A stretch of 64,000 nucleotides of DNA from assembly GCA_020881915.1 (NCBI GenBank), contig JAJFPB010000009.1, positions 2,418,001 through 2,482,000 on the forward strand, read 5' to 3'. The translations under genes and the position numbers were made by a program. Positions 36,301 through 48,600 of this stretch are shown one piece after another. The first letter of the stretch is position 1. Every line of letters begins with the position of its first letter. This stretch comes from Paramyrothecium sp. XJ0827. Taxonomy: Eukaryota > Ascomycota > Sordariomycetes > Hypocreales > Stachybotryaceae. The notes under the pieces were generated by a model. That model saw only the letters and a list, made by a program, of their open reading frames with translations, was not told the DNA's origin and did no database searches.

Positions 36301-39300
36301 ATACCAATGATCAGTTCTGTCACCGGCCACCTTGCGGATCCCAAATTGTTAGCAACACCTCAGTACTGGATGGAGAATTTGGTTTCGCCAGTCCTATACT
36401 CAAAGGCTGTTGAACGCCTTGCCGATATGGGCAATACTTTGCCATTCCCTGAAGGCGTGGATGCCATCACTGACATTGTCGAGATCGGACCGCACCCAGC
36501 CCTGCGAAGACCTACCAAGGACAATATTTCGTCCCTCCCAGGATCAGTCTCAACTATCCGCTACCACAGTACTTTGGAGCGAACCAGATCGCCTCAGGCG
36601 ACGATGGCGTCTCTCTCTGGCATACTTTTCTGCCACGGCCACCCAGTCGATATCGCCGCTGTAAACAGTCAGGCTGTAGGCAAGCTCCCGTTCTTGATTG
36701 ATTGCCCGCCCTATCCATTTGACCGTAGCAAACGATACTGGAACGAAGGTCGGATGAGCAAGGACTTCCGTCTAAGACCGCACTCAACTAGCCATTTACT
36801 TGGGAGGCGTACACATGACTGGAACACGCTGCATCCGAGGTGGAGGAATTGGCTGTGCGTGGAGACCATGCCTTGGCTGGCCGATCATATTGTAAGTCCC
36901 TTTCACAATCTTCTGTAGCTACACGCTTGCTCTCTCCTAATGGCTTCTACTACTATTTTGGGACAGCAACTGAATTAGGCCATAGATCAGTGGGTCTGTC
37001 GTGTGTCCCGGGGCTGGTATGATCGTGATGGCTTTGGAAGCCATCAAGCAGCTGGCCGTGGGGGACAGTCGCCCAATCTCTGGCTTCATGATAAAGCACG
37101 GTCAACTGCTTGCGCCAATAACGGTCGGCGAGACAGAACAGGACGCTACTGAGACAGAGGTGCACCTGCGGCCTATCACGAGGCCGAATGAGAAGGAAGC
37201 CAAGTGGTTTGAGGCTCGCATATTCTCCTTCCGTAAAGACCGCTGGACCGAAAACTTCCGCGCCGATATCCAGGCTCTGTACGACGAGAAGCACACAACA
37301 GAGGTGGATGGTGGCCAAGAGGCAGATCTGCAGAGCCAACATGTACGGAAGCTTGTGGAGACTGCATCTTCCCAGTGTGTCGAATCGATCGACGCAGATG
37401 CGTTCTATTCGTATTGCGACAGGTTTGGTTCGCGGTATCAAGATGCGTTCCAGCTTCTGAACAACATCGAATGGGACGGTCGTACAGCGGCCACGGCTCA
37501 AATCAACATGGACCCAGCCAAGAGCCACTACCCGCCTGCCGACAGCCCTGTGCATCCTTCTGTCCTTGACGCCGCGATCCACCTTCTCTTCTCACATCTG
37601 TCAAAGGGCTTGAAAGAACCTATCCCGACGCTCGCACCTCAGCGTTTCGCATCTTTCTGGGTTTCGTCCAAGGTCTGGGACCAAGAAACAAGATCTATCC
37701 GCATCTTGAATGAGATACGGAAAGCCACCAGCAGCATCTCTACTAGCCTCGTCGTGGAGACTGACGTGTACGTGCTTGCCGATGATGGCTCACCTTTGGG
37801 CATCTTTGAAGGTGTTGCATTAACTGAAGTTGCACGGGCTCAACACCAAGATGACGAGCACTTGACTGAGGAGCTGTTGTACGGCATCTCATGGAAACCT
37901 CAGCTGAGCTCACTTAGCCCGCAGAACCTGCAGCAAATTTGCGACGCTGGTGCTAAGCCCATGGATGAGTCCACTACAGATGGTTTGTATCTGAAACTCG
38001 AGCATGCGTTGGTCGAAATTTCACGGCGGGCTTTGCAATCAGTGACACCTGAGCACCTTGAGAAGCTTCCTGCGTCCTTACGCAAGTATGCAGCATCACT
38101 ACAACACCAGATTGCGATGCAAAGTTTTACCGAGCATCAGAGCTTCCACAGTGATTCTTTTGATTCTCTGTTGAAGGAGTTCGAGACTGAAAGCACGACA
38201 CTAAGCTTCGTTTCTATGATTGCCCGGAACCTTGGTTCAATCCTGCGCGCTGAGGCGGCTCCTACGGAGCTGTTGTCCTCCTCACTTACGGACGCGAGAT
38301 CTGCGCTAACGCCATTATTTGGCTCGATTGTATCAGACAGACGCCTGGCATACTTTTTGGACCTGGCCTCACATGAGAACCCTGGCATCAAGCTCCTGGA
38401 AGTAGGGGGGGGCGAAGGGGATGTTACCCGTCAGATACTCGCTTCACTACAGGGTTTCGAGGCTGAGACTGGCCAGGCTCGCTTCTCCGAGTATGTGTTT
38501 ACTGATTCTACTCCCACAGTTTTCGGCACATTACGAAAAGATTTTTCATCGTTTCAAGATAGAATGGCTTTCAAGGTCCTTGATCTAGAGAACACGCCCA
38601 CCAGCCAGGGGTTTGAGGCTGGTTATGATTTGATTATTGCCACCAGTATTTCCCACACTACTCGGGACTTGAAGAAAGCATTGATTCACTTGCGTAGTCT
38701 TCTAAAGTCAGGCGGCCGCCTAATTCTGGCCGAGGCTACATCGCCTAGCTCTGCACTTCTGAGCGTAGGGTTTGGCTGTCTGGAAGATTGGTGGGCGGCA
38801 GAGGAGCCAGAGCGCCAGCATAGTCCTCTCGTGACGGAGGACCGCTGGGATGAGCTGTTGCGCGAAGCGGGTTTCTCTGGCACGGATCTGGTCATAAGAG
38901 ATCGTGAGGATGCCGCCGCGCACTTCACCAGCGCCATGATTACAACAGCCCTGGGCTCAGCGACTGCCGGCTCGGGCTCCGACATAGCATTACACGGCCA
39001 TGGCAACGATGACCGACAACTCCTCGTGCTCAGTAACACAGCATCCGATATTCAAGCCGCCTTTGCTACTACTTTGACGGCGAAGCATCCTGGTGCCAAG
39101 GTCATTGACGTGATTCGAGTTACCGGACAAAACTGGGTTCCGCGTCAAGACGCCATCGTCATTTCACTTCTCGAGCTAGACGAAGCATATGTGGCTAACC
39201 TTGCTGATGCCGACTTTGCAGCCCTCAAGAATTTGTTCCTAAAGACACAGCAGATCCTTTGGGTTGCGTCGGCTTCTGACAACAATGGCCGGACCGACCC

Positions 39301-41859
39301 ACGCTCTTTGGTGGCCACCGGCCTGCTGCGCACGATTCGCTCTGAAGACCCGGACAAGCATCTTGTGTTGCTCAGCGTGGAGGCATCTGATCATGCCGAC
39401 AGGCTCAAGTTCGTAAATCAGGTGCTGCAATCATGCTTCCTTGACCAAAACCCCTCTGCTGAAGCCGAGTTTGTAGCGCGCAATGGGCACCTGACAATTG
39501 CACGCATGATCCGCGAACGTAGTCTGGACGAGGAACGATTAGACCGATTACGTCCGCAGCTCCGAAACGAGGAGTGGCAAATCGGGGCGCCGCTCGTTCT
39601 CGAAATTGGTGCACCCGGTTTACTCGACAGCCTTCGGTACAGAGAGGACTTGATATACCAGACGGAGCTGGGGCGTGATGAAGTGGAGATCAAGGCGGAG
39701 GCGTGGCCGGTCAGCTTTCGAGACATCTTCATCGCACTCGGCCGCCTCGGTCGCGAAGAACTCGGTGTGGAGTGCGCGGGCAGAGTAACCCGCCTCGGTT
39801 CAGCATGCACCTCACTCAAGGTTGGTGACCGCGTCGTCATGGTAACACCGGCCTGCATGCGGTCGCATCCTCGCGCAACAGCTCAGGAGGTGATGAAGAT
39901 CCCCGACGGGCTCTCGTTGCACGAGGCTGTTGCTGTGCTGAATCCGGGCATGACGGCCTATCACGCACTCATCACTGTAGCGCGTCTTCAGCCCGGCGAG
40001 AAGATCCTGATCCACTCGGCAGCCGGCTCAACCGGTCAGTTCGCCGTTGGTCTCGCGAAGATGATTGGTGCAGAGATATTCGCGACAGTTGGGTACGACC
40101 ATAAAAAGCAACTTCTTATGGATCGCTTTGGTATTCCGGAGGATCACATCTTCTACAGTCGAAACACTTCGTTCGCTCAAGGTGTAAAGCGAGTGACGCA
40201 TGGCTACGGCGTAGATGTTGTTTTGAACTCCCTGTCAGGGGACGGCCTCACCGCTAGCTGGGAATGCATCGCACCTTTCGGTCGATTCGTGGAAATTGGA
40301 AAGGCAGATATTGGCGCCAATACCCCGTTGCCTATGGGAAGCTTTGCCAAGAACGCAAGCTTCTCTGCCGTTGATCTGTTCCACATCTCACGGGCAAACC
40401 CTCGCCTACTTCGTCAACTGATGGGCCAGGTGCTAGAGCTGGCTACCCGTGAAGGTTTCCTCGGTTGCCCTTGGCCTTTGCACGTTTACCCAGCATCCGA
40501 GGTAGAAAAGGCCTTCCGTTACATGCAAAGTGGTAAGAGTACTGGACGTATCATTGTCAACGTGGAGGACACAGACGTTGTTCCTGTGAGTTTCTTCAAC
40601 ACAGTTTTATGTGCATGGAGTTATTAACGAAAATGCAGAAATTTATTACCCGCCAGAGCACCTGGCGGTTCGCCGAGAACGCTTCGTATCTCGTCGTTGG
40701 TGGTCTAGGCGGCCTTGGCCGTCCCATCATCAGATGGATGGCGTCACGAGGTGCTAAAACCTTGATCCTTCCCTCTCGATCCGGGGCTGTCTCTAAAGCG
40801 GCTGTTGAAGTTGTTAAAGAACTTGAGGGAAGAGGCGTGCGCGTCCTGACGCCACGCTGCGATGTGTCATTGGCTACCGACTTTGCTGCCATGCTGGGCG
40901 ACTTGGCCAATACATCGCCAGCAGTGCCGCCTATCAAAGGCTGCATTAACTCTGCCATGGACCTACAGGTAAGTTGTTCATGTCCGCGGCTGTGCCATCT
41001 GGGCTATCGTAACTGACAGTTCCAGGACTCGGTGTTCGAGAACATGACGTATTCACAATGGCATCGCACGATCCAGTCCAAGGTGGAGACGAGCTGGAAC
41101 TTGCATGAGCTCCTACCAAGTCTAGACTTCTTCATCATGTTAGCATCTATCGTGGGAATATACGGTTCTGCAGGGCAGAGCAACTACGCGGCCGGCTGCG
41201 CTTTTCAAGATGCCCTTGCACGCTATCGTACGCAAGCGGGGCACCGCACCTCGGTGTCTTTCGACCTGGGCGGGATGCGTGATGACGGAGTGATTCGAGA
41301 GTCGGCCGACTTGCAGCGCCGTTTTACAACTGCCACAGACCTCAAGCCTGTGGCAACCGCCGACTTGTTGGCATTGCTCGATCACTACTGCGACCCGTTA
41401 CTGCCACCGCTAACGCCTGACCAGAGCCAGGTCCTCGTGGGCATCAGCACGCCATCAGAGGTCCGCGCTCGTGGTGGAGATGACTCCTGGGCGCGTGGAA
41501 CCCAATTGTATGCAGGCTTTGACGTTACGCAGGCCTCAGGAGTCAGCGTAACCGGACAATCCTCGCCCGGCGAAGATGCCCCTCAGATGTTTCGTCAAGC
41601 TGAAACTGCGGCTGAGCGCGCCAGCATCGTAGGGACGGCGTTGCGAGAAAAGCTAGCCAAGGCCATGGGCATCGCAGTCGACGAGATCGACGTCGGCAAA
41701 GGCCTGGCTGACTATGGAGTCGACTCACTAATGGCTGTTGAACTGAGGAATTGGATTCGTAGAGACTTTGGCGTGAGCCTGGCTGTTTTTGAGATAATGG
41801 ACGGAGCGAGGAAAGTCAAGGACATGGGAGCATTAGTGGAGTCGAAGGCAGAGCGATGA
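33331..41859 (+). CDS. highly reducing type I polyketide synthase (KS-AT-DH-cMT-ER-KR-ACP)
   Basis: Iterative polyketide synthase, probably the core enzyme of the cluster. Eleven exons: 33331-33531, 33591-34004, 34073-34415, 34479-34569, 34652-34808, 34865-34913, 34972-35565, 35771-36891, 36986-40585, 40639-40968 and 41026-41859. They close exactly at 2577 aa. KS: Cys184 in ETGCSSSL, His319 in [11 protein letters not shown], His359 in [11 protein letters not shown]: Ser660 in GHSSGE. DH: His989 in LADHI, spliced to a Gly-x4-Pro motif ([10 protein letters not shown]), and Asp1185 in SVLDAAIH. cMT: SAM loop EVGGGEGD (about 1462). ER: NADPH loop HSAAGSTGQ (about 2002). KR: GGLGGLG (about 2211) with Ser2340 and Tyr2353. 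ACP: Ser2534 in VDSLMAVEL. All reducing sites look intact; the cMT loop departs from the usual GxGTG. No thioesterase or other release domain follows the ACP. Confidence 0.97.
35566..35770 (+). other. unusually long PKS intron with a 12-bp tandem duplication
   Basis: This 205-nt intron separates the N- and C-terminal parts of the AT domain (WSLF joins DKLH). The other PKS introns are 53-94 nt. It contains GGACGTACGATA twice in direct tandem (35606-35629) and a long pyrimidine-rich tract before the GCGAACAG acceptor. Confidence 0.7.
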
Positions 41860-43329
41860 GATGTACATCGAAAGAGAGTTAAATAAGAAAAATTGCCAGT
41901 TCAAATCTTCTGTGTGGTTGAGGTCCTAAATATACCATTGTGGAAGAGCGGCACATCCCCTGGGTTAAGCAAGCCCAGTGCCGGCACGTCAAAACTTATT
42001 TCTCCAGAACCTTGGCTTGCCTCCCGTGGATCATTGTTATGATATGTCCACAAGGCTTGGACGAAGATGTCATGCCATTAACTGTGATGCGCATACATAT
42101 GACCCTTGAAGGCAGCAAGAGATTGGAAGAAGTTGGCACTGAGACCAATTAAACCAGACGAAAAGGATCTCTCCTCGTATCGGAGCGCTGTGAACTGCAT
42201 CTATGTTGTGGTTCTGCTGCGTCCTTCGGGTGCCTAAGGGTGATGATCTCCCCATACTTCCAGGGTCTGGTTGAACTCCCTCCTGTCCACGCTGTGTGAT
42301 GCCACCTTCAAGCGCTTGATTTGATGTTCTAGACCCCCAATGGGTACAGCTGACCAGTAATCCCATTGGTACTTATGCAGTTGGTTCGTTGTGCGACAGT
42401 CTATGAGCAGCCTCCACGTCCTGCAATGGGACTAACTTGCACTGATGGAATTGACCAGGTCCAGACATTGTCTTTCTGCAGAAAAGAATTAAAAGACTAC
42501 AGGCGTTTTTTCTGCGGACCGTCGGTCACTAGCGCCAACCTCGCCCCTCGGATCTGCGACAAAGCAGCAGTTGGAAAGCTCGTGGAGACGGCGATGAGGC
42601 TCTGCGGCGATCTCACTATCCGACCAGGATCCCGAACCTGTTGAGCACAAGGCTCACTCCGAGGCGTTCCAGGCCGTGGTAGGAAACATTGAGGTGGTCA
42701 GACTCTGGCATGCTGGTGAGTGCGGATGCTGGGAGCTATCGGATTGCAAAGGATTGCGGGGAAGATGGACTGGCAGCTGACCTGGATCCCTGTGATCTCC
42801 CTGCAGTCGCAGACAAAACCCTAGGAATAGTAGACTAATCTGGACAAGTGAACAGAGTCGCTGCAGCCAACCGCAGATGAAAGTGGTCTGCACACTTGCC
42901 CAAGTAGATGCCTGACCGGTTGTTCGCTGCTGTTTCGGGACCGATTCTGCATCTGCTGTGAGCGGAAATGTCCTGAGCGGCCAATTTAGTCCTCTTGCAT
43001 AAAAGTCGTGCCATCAACATGGTCATGCGTGCGTCACGCTCGCTTTGCTCGGTTTCTGTGTCACCCCAACACGCCAGGCTGAAGACCCGACGCGGGTCGA
43101 TGCGTGGAAACCACAGCCTAGACTTTATTCACCCATGCTCAGTTATTTGCTCGCTAGATGATTATCTGCTCAAGAGGAGACCTTTTGCAAGAGTAAATGG
43201 TTGTTCCGTTGCCTTTGCACAGGAAAATGCTATGAACATCGAGTTTCACCCAAGTAACCCAGCCTTGATCAAGTCACAAGCTCAAGTGGTTTAGAGCACC
43301 AAAAGAAAACCCACGTACAATTGGACGAG
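41860..43329. other. intergenic between PKS and dioxygenase genes
   Basis: About 1.5 kb with no convincing gene. Should contain the PKS 3' UTR and the dioxygenase promoter; an AT-rich CATAAAAG near 42998 is the only TATA-like site seen. Confidence 0.4.
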
Positions 43330-45136
43330 ATGAAGTCGCCCTACGTGCCGCAGGGAAGAACTACGAGATTGACGCCCTCTGATGAGGCTGCCTCTGCCAA
43401 GTCTGCCCGCAACAATGCGCAACGACAAGCCTTCCACGAGTGGCCAAATGAAGCCGGCGTAAGCTATTTCATCCCTCCGACCCACATTCCCCAGTTAATT
43501 CCTGCTCATTCTAATCCAGTTTGATGGCTTGACCGAGCATCGCGGGCCCATCGAGCTCAGGGTTAAGGGCCACCTCCCAGCCTGGGCAGCCGGATCGCTC
43601 TACAGAACAGGCCCCGGTCAAAGCAAGGTTGAAGATACCAAATCAGGCACCTTCCACATCTCGCATTGGTTTGATGGGCTCGCTCACACCCATAGATTCG
43701 ACATTGTGGCTGATGCCGCACCAGGCGTAAACAGCAATGATGACCATGGCCAGCCCGTTGTGCGAGTTTATTACTCTTCTCGCCGCCAGTCCGACAAAGT
43801 CGCTGCAGACATCAAGGCGGCAGGCGCGGTACGATCCATCACTTTTGCGCAGAAGTTAGATCCCTGTGTCGGTCTCTTCGGCAAGTTTATGAGCGTCTTC
43901 ACTAAGCGGTCGTCTCTTTACAATATTGGTGTAACGGTGGGCGTCGACCTGCCATCATTCAAAGCACCAAGCAAACCTGCCGTTGAGGCCGGGGGCCACC
44001 GCGCTGCGAGCATCGTCATGGGGACAGACGCCGCCGTCATGTGTGAAATAGACCCCAGCACAATGGAGCCCATCAGCTTCCCGAAGCATTCCAGGTTCCA
44101 CCCGGACCTCAAGGGGCCCCTCGGCGGTGCGCACGGGAAGCTGGACCCAGACACTGGCGACTATGTCAACTACAACCTAGAGCTCGGAAAGAAGCCTATC
44201 TACCGCATTTTCCAGGTGAGTGCCGCCACAGGCAAGACTGACATCCTAGCCGTTATTGAGTACAAGGCCGCCTTTGTGCATAGCTTCTTTATGACGCACA
44301 ACTATGTCGTCCTCTGCGTGCCCGTGGCTCACTATGAGTGGACTGGTCTCAAGATCATATGGGAGGGGAACATGCATGATTCATTTAAACCTTTCGATGC
44401 CTCCGAAGTATGTCGGTGGTTCGTTGTGGACCGGCGGCACGGCAAAGGCGTCGTGGCCGAGTTCGCATCGCCAGCCGCCTTCTTTTTCCACACCATTAAC
44501 GCCTTCGAGAACGATGAAGGTGACTTGTTTTGCGAGATGATGGATTACCCGAATCGGTATATTGTCGATGGCTACTACTACGATGTCATCCTTAACCGCA
44601 ATGGCAAAGCCACAAAGTTTTGGACAGATGGCCAGATGGAGCAGGAGTCTTACCCACGGCTTAGACGGTACCGCCTACAAAAGAAGGATTTCGTGACAGG
44701 CCGTGAGTCGCTGCCTGCCCCCGAAATCGTCGTTGAGCTGCCATCACCGCACTCAGGCGACATGCCCACCATCAACCCCAACTGCCGAGGTCGGAAACAT
44801 CGTTACGCTTACTTTCTTGTCTCTCGAGTTCTCAGTACCTTGTTTGATGCCATCGCCAAAGTCGACACGGAGACCCGGGAGATTCTGCTGTGGGAGGGCC
44901 CGAGGGGGCACAGCCCGGGAGAGGCTGTTTTTGTCCCGCGCCCTCCGGATGATGGGGAGGAGCTGGACGAGGATGACGGAGTCCTGCTGAGTGTTGTTCT
45001 TGACGGCGGAAACAAGACAAGCTACCTGCTTTGCCTGGATGCGAAGACCATGACTGAGCTTGGAGCCGCAGAATGCGAATTTGCTGTGGCTATTGGGCTT
45101 CATGGTCGTCACGTTCCGGTTTCATTAGGCGTCTGA
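43330..45136 (+). CDS. carotenoid-oxygenase (RPE65/lignostilbene dioxygenase) family enzyme
   Basis: Non-haem iron dioxygenase of the family that splits conjugated C=C bonds to aldehydes or ketones. Exons 43330-43458 and 43520-45136 (61-nt intron) close at 581 aa. The seven-bladed-propeller signature begins with SLYRTGPGQ and HISHWFDG. The four iron-binding histidines are all visible: His248 (GGAHGKLD), His297 (VHSFFMTHNY), His367 (FFFHTINAFE) and His571 (IGLHGRHV). A second-sphere acidic residue sits in NAFENDEGD. The enzyme should therefore be active. It is cytosolic by appearance (no signal peptide). It is co-oriented with the PKS and is the next gene after it. A carotenoid, a stilbene-like aromatic or the polyene-like polyketide are all possible substrates; no carotenoid synthesis gene is in the window. 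Confidence 0.95.
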
Positions 45137-45685
45137 GATGCAATCATCTGCATTTTTAATTGGTGAAGCTCAAATCACATACACCTCTGCGGCGGAGAGT
45201 GAGAAACAAGTACTTGTTATGCCATGTTGCCATTCAAAATCCCCTTGATCACGACTGGGCTCAATTGTGTTTTACTTAATTCCCAACGACCCTCTGTCGA
45301 GCCTCATTCTTTACTGCTCAAGGATCAGGATAAGAAAACATAGGAAAACTTCCCGTACTATTAAATAGGTGCCATTCGCTGCTTCGGGTCCGTCTTTTTA
45401 CACCCTACCCTGAACTACACCTGAAGCTCGGTCATTCCGAGAATTGTCTTTCTAATAAGTCTGTGAACCTCGGAGCTATTTCAAACAGATGTACCTGACT
45501 ATATGGCATAGCCAGCTAAGTTTACGTTTGCTGATAAGGAGTTATGGATATGCGGTAAGGTAGAATTGCCCGCACCATCTCCAACTCGCGGGCAACCAGT
45601 GCCACTGTTTGGGCGCTACTTCGATTCATCGTGGGTTCTCTGTCTAGCCCTCTCTGTGAAACTACTTGTGATTTTCGGCCTTTGC
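45137..45685. other. convergent 3' intergenic region
   Basis: 549 nt between the stop codons of the dioxygenase and the ubiquitin-like/CorA-like gene. AT-rich. No gene seen. A reasonable right border for the cluster. Confidence 0.5.
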
Positions 45686-48600
45686 CTACCCATCTGGAGC
45701 CCCAGGTTCCTCAGATTTGCTAGCGGAAAACTTGGAAGAAATTCCCAGCCGCTCAACCAAATTGCCCGTCCACGTGCGCAAGACTTTGAGTTGACCCTGC
45801 CAGGCTACCGACACACAGAAAACGGCGACGAGCACGGCAAGAGGAGCAGATATCTGCCAGAACAGCTTCTGTGTATCGACCCAATCTGGATTCGACGGCC
45901 CGCCGTTCATGCTCATATAAGCTGCGACGAAGCTCAGAGGCAGGAAAGTGACAGTCACGACTGTGAAGACGAAAATGGCGCGGTTTTGGTCATCTTTAGT
46001 GATCTCCGTGAAGTCCTTTACCATATCGATGAGCAGCTCGGCCTTTTCGACAGTCGACTCGTGCATCTCACGCTGCTCTCGGAGCTTATCAAGCGTCTCG
46101 CCAATGATATACGTTTCAATCCCAATGGTTTTCCTCCTAGAGTCCGCCAACGGCTCTATGTGCGTGTCCGGATGCATGACTGTACGTAGGGATTTGAGAA
46201 CCTTGGACTGCCATTTTGTCACTTGGTTGAACCGTCGGACCTCATCCATGAGAGCAAGGACCTGTGAGTTGTGACGCTTGTTGGGGCGCCGGAGTATCTG
46301 AGAACCCTGGATTGTATGTCAATTGCACATTCATTGTGGATAATGTGGAGCCAGGGAAAAGAAAAGTGGTCTATACCAAGTTGTCCAAATAGTTACCGTA
46401 CAGCTCGGCAGCGTTCGAATTATTGTAGACGGGCTCGTGCAAAATGTTGGAAATTAACTGCACGGCCAGACCATGAGCTCCCACAGAAGTAAAGAATTTC
46501 ACAACGTCATCCTTCTTCCTACTCTCTTTCGATGTAACCAAAGCTCTTTCAGCACTTTTCATCAAGGTTGTGATCTCAGAGCCAGTTGTCTTGAGAAACC
46601 GGCATTTCTCTTGCAGTTCCGCATCAAATGCAAGGCTTGTCCCAATATCCTGGAGGACACCGTATCGATAGAATGAGTGTATCTCCTCCATAAGAAGCGG
46701 CACGCTGCATACAAATGCAATGATGACTTGTAAAGCATTGAGCAGCGCATAAGGGACACCTTGTGTGGGTTGCCGAAAGCGATCTCCGAATAAGACCCCG
46801 TCCTGGAGCTCTCGAGCCTCCTGGACGGTTTGCGTCATGACATCTCGACTCATCGTCAATAGATCAATTAGTTCCTTCATAAGTCTAGCGTTGGTCGCTG
46901 TGGATAGTGGAAGCAAATACTCTCGTAGCCGTGTTTCTGAGGTTGTTTCGGAGAAATGCTTCTGACGCAGATGTACCATTGCCTCTTCCACCTCGTCGTA
47001 GATCAATCCACGATCACACTGGCGACAATCAACATGCTTAGCAGTAGTATACTCGTAGTTCAGGCCGGGGACGGGAATTGGCAGGTGGGATATGACCCAT
47101 TTTTGGGGAGCATGTGCAGCTTCCTGTGGTTTCAAGTACTGCAATCGGGTTAGTTGCCAACCACAATGGAAACGAAGGATAGCAAGATTACCTGGACCCC
47201 TTTGGACAGCGCGTCGTAATAAGTAGAGATCACTGGCGAGGTATGTGCCTTGGGTACAAATGCTTCAAGTGTTCGAACAGACAAAGACAAATATTCCCCA
47301 TAAAGCTTGGCAAGACTGTCAACGTCAACGCTGGGTGCTTGGGAGCGGTTCGGGGTGATTCTTGCAGCGGAGAGGTTCTGAATATGCATTTCGATATTCT
47401 CAACCTTGACTTGTATGATTGAGGCGTTGAAGTTGAGATCTGGGAAGCGCTTTTGGAGATCCGCTACATACGGATGATGATGCGCTACCAGGCCAAGTTC
47501 CGTCCGCAGTAGGCAGGCTCGGAGGCTCTCTTCTTGGTCTTCATCACTAGTCGGTTTTCGGTTGTTTTCGCTGATGTTCGTCGAAGATGTATTTGCTTCG
47601 AGGATGCTCCAGCCAAGGAAGGGCGGAACTTGGGGGTGGAAGTTCGGAAGATTGTGTGCTGAACGTGATTCAAAGTGTTAATAGAGGGGATAGAATGACA
47701 GGGTCACGAATGACAAGAGAAGGGTGTTCAAGATGAACATACGTACCCTCAGTAGATTGTTGTGCAGTAACTTTCCGTATACCGAAGAATTGATCGTCTT
47801 CAGCTCCTTTTTCCATGGTTTTAGCACTGCGGCTTGAATGGCTGCTCCTTACACTACGCACGTCCTCTACTGTAACGATTGAGCTACCGGACGAAGATGA
47901 ACCGTCGATGATGGGCTCGACTTTGACATGAATGAGGGTTCTCCGTGGTTGTTTGACGAGTTTGGACCAGCTTCGTGCTGTCAGCAGTTCGCCGTCGGCC
48001 CCAAATAATTGGAATCCGTCAGAAAGCAAAATGTTAGTGAAACCGATGCCGGAATTATCCATTGCGGCTTCGATTTTCTCCGCGATAGATGATTGTAATT
48101 TCTGCACTCATGTGGTCAGCCAACAATGGTATAGATATTCGTTACGTGTAGAGGGGAAGTCCCGGCTCACAAAGAAGGTTTCACATTCTTTGAGGGAGAT
48201 CTGAAACTGTAGATGGTCAGGTGTTGTGACCTGTACAAACTTGTAATCAGAGACCTTGGTGAACTGTTCTCTGATTTCAATATTCTCTTGGAGTGCTGAT
48301 CTCCTACGATTATCCCCATATGTGAAGACTTGACCTGTGCAAATATTTGTCAGTGGCAATCAGGCGGATGTTGGGTTTCGGGAATTACTTGAATCCACAA
48401 TCAATACCCACGTCTCGCAAAGCCATAGAACATGGTCGTCTGCAGCACCGTCATGTTTCCTGAAGAACTGATTTTTGTCTCGTTCAAACGTGGTATCATA
48501 AGGATTAAACGCTTCATGAAGCCTCCGAGGCACACAGACACCCTTGCGGAACTTTATATCAAAGCTCCGGTTGAATGGGTCTACCTGAAGCTGTGGTATG

